Source of the DNA: Saccharicrinis sp050589685
GTDB lineage: Bacteria > Bacteroidota > Bacteroidia > Bacteroidales > Marinilabiliaceae
Reading direction: 5' to 3'
Assembly: GCF_050589685.1 (NCBI RefSeq)
Contig: NZ_JBNGOS010000035.1
Location: 10,421 to 74,420 of the forward strand
Length of the DNA: 64,000 bases
Shown: positions 15,697 through 25,300 of the stretch, piece by piece
Layout: every line of letters starts with the position of its first letter
How positions within the stretch are numbered: the first letter of the stretch is position 1
Program-made: the position numbers and the translations under genes
The notes under the pieces: generated by a model
Databases searched by the model: none
The model's input: only the letters and a program-made list of their open reading frames with translations
What the model was told of the DNA's origin: nothing

Positions 15697-18378
15697 ATGA
15701 AAGAGAAGCATCCTATAGTTAAGGCTATAGCTCAATTTATATTTTTTGTCGGCCGATTTATGCTGTCGTTGCGATACAAAGTCAAGTTATCGAATTTAGA
15801 CGTTATCGATAAAGGCAGGCCGGTATTATTTTTGCCCAACCATCAGGCTGTAGTTGATCCTATGCTATTGGTCAGTTTTATTTATCCGCATAAAAATGTG
15901 GTTCCTGTTGTTACTTCAACCTACTACGATTTACCCGTTCTGAACAAGTTTTTCAAAAACTGGGGTGCCGTACGTGTGAGCGATTTAGAGGCGGGAAGCA
16001 GGAATGTGAATGTGTTAAATGAGATAATCCAGTCAGCAACCCGTGCATTCGAACATAAGCGCAGCATTGTAATTTATCCTTCGGGTCAGATCGCGGGGCA
16101 AGGATTAGAAAGAATTCTCAATAAAAAATCGGCATTCGAGATTGTTAAGAACCTACCGGATGATGTTCAGATCGTTGGTGTCAGAATCAGTGGCTTATGG
16201 GGAAGCATGTGGTCTAAGGCATGGACGGGGAAGTCGCCGGAATTCGTTTCTTCGGTTTTTAAAGGAATAGGATATATACTGGTTAACCTGGTGTTTTTTA
16301 GCCCCAGAAGAAAAGTATCTATCGCTTTCGAGGATATTACCGCAGAATGCAGGCAAAAAGCAATCGGTGCAGACAGGAAGGAGTTCAATAGTTATTTAGA
16401 AGGTTTCTATAATGAGAAAGGGGTGGAAGAACCGTCGTTTGTCAAGCATTATTTTTTTCAACAATCAGGAAGGGGGGTGCCCCAAAAAAATGTGGGTGTA
16501 GATCCTGCTTCTTCGATGATTTCTACGCAAAAAATATCCTTTCCTTTCGCTATTGAAAAAGGGGTTGATAAAATTGTGGCCCAAAAATTAGAGGTAAACA
16601 TCAGCACATTTTCAGCAGAATCAAAACTGGTAAATGATCTGGGTGCGGATTCGCTGGGCATCGTTGAAATTATTGAAGAGATAGAAAAAAAATTCAAGGT
16701 TGATACGGTTACTGAAATTGCCGGCTTTAATCGGGTTGGGGATTTGTACCTGTTGGCAAACGGTGATTTACAAAAACAGGTTGAATTACCACCTTGTAGC
16801 TTTGGCAAGCAATCGCCTTTTTCGAATTATATTAAAGTAAAAAGCCTCAACAATATACCTGCTCAATTTATAGAAAGGTTCTCGTCCAACAAGTATTTGC
16901 CTTTTGCCTATGATGCGATGCTGGGGGAATCAACACGAAAGGATTTTCTGTTAAAGGCGTGCGTAGTTGCCGAAATCATAAAAAAGAAGTGCAGGACAGA
17001 ACGAATTGGGATTATGTTACCGGCACTTCAGAGCACTTCTTTGCTCATAATGGCCTGTTACCTGGCGGGTAAGGTTCCTGTTATGCTAAACTGGACGGTC
17101 GGCAAAAAGATATTGGATTATTGTGTGAAGGAGGCTGACATAAAACAAATATTTACAGCAACAGCATTTGTAGATAAAATAAAGGATAAATTGCCCACGT
17201 CTGTCATTGAAAAATTGGTGATGATGGAAAAAGAAGTGAAGAATGCGGGGTTCGGAGTTAAACTTACAGGATTGATTAAGAGCAAGCTTCCAAAGATTTT
17301 AATTGATCCGGAAGACTGTAGTGACATTGCGGTAATATTGTTTACATCGGGAAGTGAGAGCTTGCCAAAGGCGGTTCCTTTAACACATGGCAATATCGTA
17401 AATGATTTAAAGAGTACTATGGATAGCGTTAATATTAGTATGAACGCTGTATTGATGGGCATTCTTCCTCCATTTCATAGTTTTGGTTTTTCTGTGCTGT
17501 CCATTCTTCCGTTAATTACGGGTGTACGCATTGCCTATTATCCGGACCCTACCGATGGAAAGGGAGTTGTCAGGTCTATCCATCATACAAAAGCCTCTCT
17601 TTTGGTCACTGCTCCAAGTTTCTTGAAAATTATATTGTCGCATGCACATCGTCACGAATTGGACTCCATCGAATATGTGGTTTCAGGTTCCGAAGCCCTA
17701 AGTAAAGATATAAGGGAGCATTTTGAGCATATGCTGCCTAAAGCAACCATGATTGAGGGGTATGGAATTACAGAATGCTCACCCGTTTTATCGCTCAACC
17801 CTTTGGAAAAACAGAAAGAAGGAAGTGTTGGTAAGGTTATAAAGAATGTAGAATGTAGGATAACTGATCTTGAAACGGAACAGGTGGTAGAGAATAACAT
17901 GGAAGGGATGATCTGTTTTAAGGGAAAGAATGTTTTTAACGGGTACCTAAATGTCGATTTAGAGACACCATTTGTCGAAATAGAGGACGAGGTATATTAT
18001 AAAACGGGAGATTTAGGATATTTGGACGATGAGGGTTATTTGTTTATCACGGGCCGATTAAAAAGGTTTATAAAAAGTGCAGGCGAGATGATAAGTTTAC
18101 CTTTTATCGAAAATATTCTTTTGAGTAGGTTTGGCGAGGAGGAAGAAAAAGTGTTAGCGGTTGAAGGTAGCGATGAAGGTAAAGTCCCGCAAATAGTATT
18201 GTACACAACAAAACCCATCGGAATTAAGGAAGCCAACGTGTGCTTACGGGAGAACAATGCACCACCCATCGCAAAAATTACCAGGGTGGAATTGCTGGAA
18301 AGCATCCCGTTGCTGGGCACAGGCAAGGTGGATTATAAGGTGTTGAAAGAGATGGTAGTGGACAAGGGTAATAAGTAA
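15697..18378 (+). CDS. Aas-like fusion: PlsC acyltransferase - acyl carrier domain - acyl-ACP synthetase
   Basis: This 893-residue, three-part enzyme should re-acylate lysophospholipids. Residues 1 to about 240 are a PlsC acyltransferase, with NHQAVVDPM (NHx4D) near residue 50 and YPSGQ near residue 128. Residues about 285-350 form an acyl carrier domain with the phosphopantetheine serine S319 in LGADSLG. Residues about 390-890 are an AMP-forming acyl synthetase: LFTSGSESLPKAVPLTHGN near 550, GYGITECSPV near 688, and KTGDLGYLDDEGYLFITGR. E. coli Aas has the first and last parts but borrows free ACP; here the carrier is built in. It follows the LplT-like gene by 245 bases on the same strand. 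Confidence 0.87.
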   Translation: MKEKHPIVKAIAQFIFFVGRFMLSLRYKVKLSNLDVIDKGRPVLFLPNHQAVVDPMLLVSFIYPHKNVVPVVTSTYYDLPVLNKFFKNWGAVRVSDLEAGSRNVNVLNEIIQSATRAFEHKRSIVIYPSGQIAGQGLERILNKKSAFEIVKNLPDDVQIVGVRISGLWGSMWSKAWTGKSPEFVSSVFKGIGYILVNLVFFSPRRKVSIAFEDITAECRQKAIGADRKEFNSYLEGFYNEKGVEEPSFVKHYFFQQSGRGVPQKNVGVDPASSMISTQKISFPFAIEKGVDKIVAQKLEVNISTFSAESKLVNDLGADSLGIVEIIEEIEKKFKVDTVTEIAGFNRVGDLYLLANGDLQKQVELPPCSFGKQSPFSNYIKVKSLNNIPAQFIERFSSNKYLPFAYDAMLGESTRKDFLLKACVVAEIIKKKCRTERIGIMLPALQSTSLLIMACYLAGKVPVMLNWTVGKKILDYCVKEADIKQIFTATAFVDKIKDKLPTSVIEKLVMMEKEVKNAGFGVKLTGLIKSKLPKILIDPEDCSDIAVILFTSGSESLPKAVPLTHGNIVNDLKSTMDSVNISMNAVLMGILPPFHSFGFSVLSILPLITGVRIAYYPDPTDGKGVVRSIHHTKASLLVTAPSFLKIILSHAHRHELDSIEYVVSGSEALSKDIREHFEHMLPKATMIEGYGITECSPVLSLNPLEKQKEGSVGKVIKNVECRITDLETEQVVENNMEGMICFKGKNVFNGYLNVDLETPFVEIEDEVYYKTGDLGYLDDEGYLFITGRLKRFIKSAGEMISLPFIENILLSRFGEEEEKVLAVEGSDEGKVPQIVLYTTKPIGIKEANVCLRENNAPPIAKITRVELLESIPLLGTGKVDYKVLKEMVVDKGNK

Positions 18379-18490
18379 ACAGTGAACAGTCAATAGTAAA
18401 TTGGTCAGGTTATTGATAACTTTTACAAATCCCATCGGATTGTGGTTGCTAATGTACAATCGATGATGACCGTTGGCTACTGACGATTGA

Positions 18491-18979
18491 CTAATCAGCT
18501 AATATTAACTCCCAATATCCAACATCGATATAGCTGTCGAATTTATAACCAACCTCTTTGAACTGGGCAATTTTCTCGAAACCAAATTTTTCGTGCAAGG
18601 CAACGCTTGCGTCGTTGGGTAATGAAATGCCCCCAATTAGCACATGATATCCCTTACCTCTGAGTCTTGAAATCAATTCTTGATATAACGCACTCCCAAT
18701 TCCCTACCCGTTTTTTCCGTGTTTAAGATAAACCGTGGTTTCTAATGAATACCGGTAAGAGCATCTCGATTTCCACTCGCTGGCATAAGCATATCCAACT
18801 ACGATTCCGTCTTTTTCATAGACGATCCATGGTAGCTTCCCGGTGGTTGATTTAATACGTGCTGCCATTTCGCTCGTATCCAACGGCGTTTCTTCAAACG
18901 TTACAATGGTGTTTTCAATGTAATAATTATATATAGTTGTAATGGCCGGTGCATCTTGCTGATTAACTTCTCTTATCAT
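18491..18979 (-). pseudogene. GNAT N-acetyltransferase (phosphinothricin acetyltransferase-like) interrupted by an in-frame TAG
   Basis: The protein starts MIREVNQQDAPAITTIYNYY (ATG 18979; the frame also opens at 19027) and runs as a typical Pat-like GNAT: TIVTFEETPLDTSEMAARI, then GIVVGYAYASEW and YLKHGKNG. A TAG stop at 18706-18704 follows, and the same frame continues without shift as GIGSALYQELISRLRGKGY and so on to the natural C-terminus at 18491. The stop replaces one residue in the acetyl-CoA-binding G-x-G-x-G/A loop (a Lys or Gln codon in relatives is one base from TAG). Everything else is intact, so the nonsense mutation looks recent, or the base is miscalled. Confidence 0.8.
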
Positions 18980-19064
18980 ATTAAAACGTATTACCAAATG
19001 ACTGTTGACGAATGGTTTTATGAACATACAAGTTAGGGTATAATAATTAACCGCGATCTGATAT

Positions 19065-19087
19065 TAAGGAATTTCCCAAATTCCTTA
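19065..19087. repeat. Perfect 10-bp stem-loop
   Basis: TAAGGAATTT-CCC-AAATTCCTTA lies upstream of the broken acetyltransferase gene and beyond the ung stop. It could terminate or attenuate transcription, but there is no T tract. Confidence 0.4.
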
Positions 19088-19237
19088 TGTCAGCAGTCAA
19101 TAGCCATACCGAGCTAATGCCGGTTTAAATATCTTACATGGCTGCGTTTAAGTAGAGTGGCGGTTTGGTGAATGGAATTGGCATTTAAATAAAGTCTAAT
19201 GACAATGTTGGGATTAAATTACACATCGCCAAACCAA

Positions 19238-19900
19238 CTACCATTCAATCTCTTTAAGTCCCTTACTTTTTAAAAACGCATTGGTCTTACTAAAATGTTT
19301 GTTTCCTAAAAAACCACGATGTGCGGACAGAGGCGATGGGTGAGGAGATTTAAGGATGTAATGTTTGTTGGGATCAATATATATCGATTTTTTGCCCGCA
19401 TAGGCTCCCCAAAGCAAAAACACGATATTTTCTTTTTCTTTGGCAAGATGCTTAATCACGCTATCTGTAAACTCTTCCCAGCCCTTCTTTTGGTGCGAAC
19501 CTGCCTGGTGTGCCCTAACGGTTAGGGTTGCGTTTAATAGCAGCACACCCTGTTTGGCCCAACGTTCCAGGTTGCCGCTTTCGGGCCGTTGTATTCCACA
19601 ATCACTCTCTATTTCTTTAAAAATATTTACCAACGAAGGAGGTATTTTAACATTGTCGTTCACGGAGAAGCAAAGTCCATGGGCCTGGTTGTCGTCATGA
19701 TAAGGATCCTGCCCCAGGATGACAACCCTGGTTTCTGCAAGAGGACAAAGGTCGAAAGCATTAAATATTTTAGCAGCTGGCGGGAAAACGGTACCTTGGC
19801 CATATTCATCTCTGACAAATTTAGTAAGTTTCTCAAAGTAAGGCTTCTCAAACTCGCGCGCTAACAGTTGTTTCCAACCTGGCTCAATTTTTATATCCAT
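19238..19900 (-). CDS. ung: Uracil-DNA glycosylase (family 1)
   Basis: This is a 220-residue family-1 UDG that removes uracil from DNA in base-excision repair. The water-activating loop GQDPYH (Asp65) and the intercalation loop HPSPLSAHR are both intact, with LLLNATLTVRAHQAGSH between them. The frame extends to 19918; ATG 19900 (MDIKIEPGWKQLL) matches the family start better. It is divergent from the regulator gene at 20011 and not in an operon. Confidence 0.95.
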   Translation of the reverse strand: MDIKIEPGWKQLLAREFEKPYFEKLTKFVRDEYGQGTVFPPAAKIFNAFDLCPLAETRVVILGQDPYHDDNQAHGLCFSVNDNVKIPPSLVNIFKEIESDCGIQRPESGNLERWAKQGVLLLNATLTVRAHQAGSHQKKGWEEFTDSVIKHLAKEKENIVFLLWGAYAGKKSIYIDPNKHYILKSPHPSPLSAHRGFLGNKHFSKTNAFLKSKGLKEIEW

Positions 19901-20010
19901 AGGAATAGTTTTTAGCAAAAAAAATAAAAATAGCCGAAAAAAACATAAGGAATTGATTACTTTACCATATTCATCTACATTAATTGCAGGCCTGTTAATT
20001 CGTTAACTAC

Positions 20011-21609
20011 ATGAAAAGACCTCTTAAACTTTTATTTGTATTGTTACTCAGCACAATTTCCTATGCACAAAATATGGGTTTATATAAGGAGTTGGATTCG
20101 CAGATTTTGAAAGAGAAACACTATGACCAATTAAAAGAGTTCCGGTTAGATTCTTTAAAATTTACATTGCTTGACCTCCGCACCAAAGGAAAGGAATGGG
20201 ATAGATATCTATTATATGAAGAGATCGCCAATGAATATTCTACCTATGTTTTTGATTCAGCTATGCATTATTATCGAAAGGCGATTGATTTGGCCTATCG
20301 CATGAATCACCCTAGAGCCATTGCTCAATGTCAGTCCCGTTTTGGTCATTTGTTGGTTTCGGTAGGTTACTATAAGGAAGCCATCGATACGTTAAACAAG
20401 GTCAATATTCTCAAGTTGCAAAAAGAGGACCTTCAGGATCATTTTAGTTACAAAGTCAGAGCGTATTACGATTTGGCAGATTATGTTAACGATGGTTATT
20501 ATTCGCCTGTGTATCGGGTTCAAGCTGAGGCTTATGTCGATTCTGTCTTAAAACATCAGGTTCCCAATACAGTGCAGCCGCTAATCACAAAGGGTTTGCG
20601 CTTTTTGGCAAGATGGCAACCAGACTCTGCCGCTCATTATTACGCTAAGGCGGGTAAGATGCCAATTACCTTGCACGAGCAGGCTGTGATTCACTCTTGT
20701 CTTGGGTATATCGACATAACAGAGAATAAAATTATATCCGGAAAGGAACATCTAATAAGATCTGCGATCGTTGATATTAAAACTTCAACCAAGGAGGCTA
20801 TGTCATTGATGGTGTTGGCTCGTTTCTTATTCGAACAAGGGGAGGTTGATCGTGCCTACAAATATATTCTAAAGGCGAAAGATGATGCGGCGTTTTTTGG
20901 TTCGATGCAACGAAAGCTGCAGGTGGCAGAAATATTTCCGGCTATTGAAGGAGCTAAGTTGCTGCTGGAAGAAAGAAAAAAAGAGAAGGCGGTACGTTAC
21001 ATTTGGGTTGTTTCTGCCCTTGTGCTGGTTGTGTTCGTATTCCTGTTGTTGGTGTATCGTCAACTTTTTAATCTCCGAAAAATTTGGATGATAATTAAGC
21101 AAAACAATCACGAGCTGAAACTTTTGAATAACCAACTGAACGAGGCCAATAAAATTAAGGAAAGATACATTGGCCATTTTTTCAATACGGGTTCTCTGTT
21201 TATTCACAAGCTCCATGATATTTCCGTGGCTTTAAACAAAGTATTAGTGGCAAACAACCCGCAAAAATTAAAAACTGTCCTCAGGAACATTAACCCCAAA
21301 AAGGAAAGAGATCAATTGTTCCATGATTTTGACGAGGTGTTCCTAAAACTATTTCCAACTTTTATAAATGAAGTAGATAATTTAGTGGAGCCTGATCGAA
21401 AGTATGTATTAAAACCAGGTCAGCTATTGAATACTGAACTTAGAATTCTGGCATTGATTCGCCTAGGGGTAGAGGACAACGAAACCATGTCCCAGGCTCT
21501 TGGGGTATCCATTAACACTATTTATACCTATAAAACCAAAGCTAAAAATAAGTCGGCACTTTCTACAGATGAATTTTTTAAACGACTGAAAGGTGTTAAA
21601 TCGGTTTAA
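20011..21609 (+). CDS. Membrane-bound TPR / LuxR-type HTH regulator (DUF6377)
   Basis: This 532-residue regulator has a signal peptide (residues 1-19, ending SYAQ), periplasmic TPR-like repeats to about residue 320, a membrane helix (about 328-349) and a short coiled coil. Its cytoplasmic C-terminus ends in a LuxR-like helix-turn-helix (ILALIRLGVEDNETMSQALG, SINTIYTYKTKAKNKSAL). Bacteroidota use such DUF6377 proteins as one-component sensors next to SusCD loci. Here it lies directly upstream of SusCD operon 1 in the same direction, with a 710-base regulatory gap, so control of that operon is likely. The ligand is unknown. Confidence 0.85.
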   Translation: MKRPLKLLFVLLLSTISYAQNMGLYKELDSQILKEKHYDQLKEFRLDSLKFTLLDLRTKGKEWDRYLLYEEIANEYSTYVFDSAMHYYRKAIDLAYRMNHPRAIAQCQSRFGHLLVSVGYYKEAIDTLNKVNILKLQKEDLQDHFSYKVRAYYDLADYVNDGYYSPVYRVQAEAYVDSVLKHQVPNTVQPLITKGLRFLARWQPDSAAHYYAKAGKMPITLHEQAVIHSCLGYIDITENKIISGKEHLIRSAIVDIKTSTKEAMSLMVLARFLFEQGEVDRAYKYILKAKDDAAFFGSMQRKLQVAEIFPAIEGAKLLLEERKKEKAVRYIWVVSALVLVVFVFLLLVYRQLFNLRKIWMIIKQNNHELKLLNNQLNEANKIKERYIGHFFNTGSLFIHKLHDISVALNKVLVANNPQKLKTVLRNINPKKERDQLFHDFDEVFLKLFPTFINEVDNLVEPDRKYVLKPGQLLNTELRILALIRLGVEDNETMSQALGVSINTIYTYKTKAKNKSALSTDEFFKRLKGVKSV

Positions 21610-21654
21610 CCCTTTCTGTGTTGTACTTTCCCCCAAAATATAAGTCTCCTAAAG

Positions 21655-21684
21655 CTTGTCATTCCGAACGAAGTGAGGAATCTT
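21655..21684. repeat. Dispersed GTCATTCCGAACGAAGTGAGGAATC-type repeat
   Basis: A short imperfect palindrome (ATTCCGAACG ... GAGGAAT) of a type that I have seen in gaps of many bacterial genomes, including Bacteroidota. One copy was found in this window. Function unknown. Confidence 0.4.
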
Positions 21685-21738
21685 TTCAATTTTAACCGAC
21701 AATAATGATTTCGAAATGTGCCAACCGTGTTTTTAAAT

Positions 21739-21756
21739 TTGTGACATATGTCACAA
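21739..21756. promoter_or_regulatory. CRP/FNR-like perfect palindrome upstream of SusC 1
   Basis: TTGTGACAT-ATGTCACAA is an 18-bp perfect palindrome containing the exact enterobacterial CRP consensus TGTGA-N6-TCACA. It lies between the DUF6377 regulator and the candidate SusC promoter, about 165 bases upstream of the latter. A CRP/FNR-family protein could act here; which one is unknown. Confidence 0.5.
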
Positions 21757-21902
21757 TCGCGCTATGGGACTAGGTAATGTTAAAAAAGTATGGCTATTAA
21801 AAAATAGCTATAAAAATAGGTTGTAGGGGGTTCAAAAATAAGGGCTGTGGGATAAAAAATATGTCGCAAATAAATTTTAACCGCTCAATTGTTAGTGGTT
21901 GT

Positions 21903-21932
21903 TTGTAGTTATAAAAAAAATATATATTTTTG
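21903..21932 (+). promoter_or_regulatory. Candidate sigma-ABfr promoter for SusCD operon 1
   Basis: TTG (21903-21905), 19 bases, then TATTTTTG (21925-21932) fits the Bacteroidota -33 TTG / -7 TAnnTTTG pattern. It would give a leader of about 380 bases before susC. Confidence 0.45.
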
Positions 21933-22136
21933 ACCCATGTTTTTGAATTGAAAGACCGAATCGGATTAATGTTCAAAAATGAAATTTAAAAACAATACAA
22001 AGCTGATAGTTTGATTAAGCTTACAATTAGAAAGTTGAATGTTACTAACGTTAATTGCTCGTAAAAGTGTTCCCCCGCTTGAGTAGTTGACTAGCTCACA
22101 TAAATAACTATAGTATTAACAAAAACCTTTAGTCTA

Positions 22137-22175
22137 ATGGAATATCAAAAAATTATAATTAAAATATCAAGTTGA
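22137..22175 (+). CDS. 12-codon leader ORF (MEYQKIIIKISS) of SusCD operon 1
   Basis: ATG at 22137 follows AAAAACCTTTAGTCTA, which resembles the AAACCTTTTGTTTT directly in front of the susC start. The frame has 12 codons and a TGA. The leader of SusC 2 has an ORF of exactly the same length, also beginning ATGGAA, after the same upstream words (46369-46407). Peptide sequences otherwise differ. It could be a translated leader peptide controlling downstream expression. Translation is not proved. Confidence 0.35.
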   Translation: MEYQKIIIKISS

Positions 22176-22319
22176 TTTGTGTCTACAAAACTTGACAAAC
22201 TCGTTAATGTATATCTGAAACGAATCATTAATAGTAATTAAATACCCGATTACCGTTAATTGAAAAATCGCATTGTCTTTTTATTAAATACACATTTATT
22301 AATTTAAACCTTTTGTTTT

Positions 22320-25300
22320 ATGCGGAAATTAGCATTATTTCTGTCTATGGTTCTATTTGTAGGATCACAGGCTTTGATGGCCCAAACAAAAGCTATTTCA
22401 GGAAAAGTTGTCGATAATTTTGGCGATCCTATTCCTGGAGTATCTATTATTGTTAAGGGTACAACTTTAGGGACGGTATCTCGTCCGGATGGATCATATT
22501 TGCTTAATGTACCAGAAGATGCAGAAACCTTGGTGTTTACCTTTGTTGGAATGGAAACCAAGGAAATTATTATTGGTGCTCGCACAAATATCAACGTTAT
22601 GCTTGCTTCAAGTGCCATAGACGTTGATGAAGTAGTAGTTACTGCACTTGGAATCTCGAGAGAGAAAAAATCGCTTGGATATGCTGCACAAGGTGTTTCG
22701 GAAGAAGATTTAATGGCTGCGAATGACGTAAATGCTATTGCATCTTTATCAGGAAAAGTTGCTGGATTAAGCGTTTCAGGCCAAAATTTTGCTGGATCAC
22801 AGAACATCCTTATTAGGGGAGCAAGTTCGTTCAGCGGAAATAACCAACCCTTGTTTGTTGTGGATGGAGTGCCTATTAGTAATGAGGGATTCAATGACGA
22901 AAACACCCAAATCGGGGGTGGTGGTTATGACTATGGTTCAATGGTTTCTGACCTTAACTCATATGATATTGCCAGCGTTGAAGTACTAAAAGGATCCGCT
23001 GCATCAGCGCTTTACGGAAGTAGGGGACAGAATGGTGTAATCATGATTACAACCAAATCCGGTAAAGCCGGGAAAAAAACATTCTCAGTAGACATTAACT
23101 CGGGTATTACCTTTGACAAGGTAAGTATCCTGCCTGAACTACAAGATAAGTATGGTGGTGGTTATGGTGATTTTGGAACAACAACAATTGATGGTGTTGA
23201 GTACAAAACAGTAGGTTATGCTATTGATGAGAGTTGGGGTCCAAAATACGAAGGACAGGACGTATTACATTGGTGGGGCATCACCGATTACGAACAAGGA
23301 ATTACGTCTACTCCGGTTACCGGTAAATGGGTTGCTCCACAAAGTGATGTTGAGGACTTTTATGAGACAGGTGTTACCTATCAAAACAGTGTTAACGTTG
23401 TAACCACGTCTGAAACTTCAGCTTTAAGGATTGGATATACCAATGTTACTATGGAAGGTATAGTTCCAAATTCTGAGCAGAACAAGAATACATTTAACAT
23501 CAATGGTAATACTTCTTTATTGGATGGTTTAGTTGAGCTTAACTCAAATGTTACTTTTGTTCATACAGATACTAAGGGACGCCCACAGTTCGGTTATGGC
23601 GATAATTCTCAATCTCAAAAATTCTTCCAATGGGGGCAGCGTCAGTTAGACATGGACAAACTGAAGAACTACGAGAATCCTGACGGAACCAATAGAACCT
23701 GGAACAGAACATCTGTTACCGACCCTACTCCGAAGTATTCTGACAACCCTTACTGGACGGCCTATAAAAACTATCAGGATGACGATAGGACACGTATATT
23801 TGGTACTGTTGGAGGTAAAATAAATATTACAGACTATTTATTTGCATCCGGTAATATTTATCTTGATACATATACGTTTAATGCTCGAGAAAGAGTCGCT
23901 ATTGGTTCTCAAGCGCAGTCAATGTATAAACAAGTACAGCGTCAGGCAATCGAGACCAATTATGAAGGAAAATTAAACTTCAAAAAGAGATTTGGTGAAT
24001 TTGACGTGCTTGGATTCGTAGGTGGTAATATTCGAAAAGAAGACTATTCAAGGTTTGAAGGTGAAACGAATGGCGGATTGGTTATTGATGGATTATACAA
24101 TCTAAATAACTCAGCTAACCAACCTACGTTGGATGATTTTGACCGATCAAAACGAGTAAATAGTTGGTTTGGAATGGCAAGTGTAGGCTATAAGAGTTTC
24201 GCATATTTAGATGCGACCTACCGTACGGATTATGATTCATCTTTACCTGAAGGGGATAATGATTATAGTTATGCGTCTGTTTCTGCAAGTTTAATAGTTT
24301 CTCAATTGTTAGATTATTCCTGGTTGAACAACCTGAAAGTTAGATTGAACTACGGAGAGACGGGTAATGGTACAAGCGCGTATAATATATTTAATACGTA
24401 TACAATCAGTGATCCATTTAATGGTAGTCCACAGTTTACCAACGATGTTAGATTAAAAAATCAGAATTTAAAACCGGAAATGACTGAAGAAGTCGAATTT
24501 GGTCTTGAAGGAGCTTTCTTAAATAACAGAGCTGGTTTTGATTTCTCATACTATAACAGGGATACCAAGAACCAGATTGTTCCGGTTGAAGTATCTGGAT
24601 CTACTGGTTATGTTGAGCAAGTGATTAATGCAGGTTTGATCAATAACAAGGGTATTGAATTAATGGTATATGGTACGCCAATAAAAAAAGGTGACTTTAC
24701 ATGGGAATTAAGCCTTAACTATGCAAAAAATACTAATGAAGTTAAAGAGTTACCTGCTTCTTTAGGAGGTAAGCTACAGCTAGCCCGTGCTCCTTTTGGT
24801 GGCGCGTACCTAAATTCGGTTGAAGGAAAAACTTTCCAGGAATTATATGCTTACGACTTTGTGTATGATGATAATGGAAATAAAGTAATTGATCCTGAAA
24901 CAGGATTCTACGCTCAGGGTGATTTGCAATCCATGGGTTCTGTATTGCCTGATTATACTGCCGGACTTAAAAGTACATTCAGGTATAAGAATATTGATCT
25001 TGGTGTGTTGATTGACATGTCTAAAGGAGGTAAATATTACTCGCTTACCAATATGTGGTCAATGTACTCTGGTATGGCTGAAGCTACAGCTGTTTCTACT
25101 TCAAATGGTAATACTATCCGTGAAGATGGAATCGTACTTGATGGAGTTGTGGACAATGGAAGCGGTTATGTAGAAAATGACATGAATATTAGTGCGATTG
25201 ACTATGGTGAGCTTCATTACCACGGATATGGTACTCCAAGTGCTACTAGTGTATTTGATGCTGACTATGTGAAATTACGTGAAGTTACTATTGGATATAC

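Larger units (their letters stand above)
21610..22319 (+). promoter_or_regulatory. 710-base control region and leader of SusCD operon 1
   Basis: The gap contains, in order: a dispersed repeat (21655-21684), a perfect CRP-like palindrome (21739-21756), and a candidate promoter (21903-21932). A leader follows that shares blocks with the leader of SusC 2: GTGTTCCCCCGCTT at 22067-22080, CTCACATAA, ACAAAAACCTTTA before a 12-codon ORF (22137-22175), and a near-identical final block from about 22270 into the susC start. The equivalents at the second locus lie at nearly the same distances. Confidence 0.7.

Noticed and set aside
22304..22906. Minus-strand ORF opposite the SusC 1 start, repeated at 46548-46886
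   Set aside because: Both arise because the two SusC 5' ends are alike; they mirror the conserved carboxypeptidase-like domain and are not genes.
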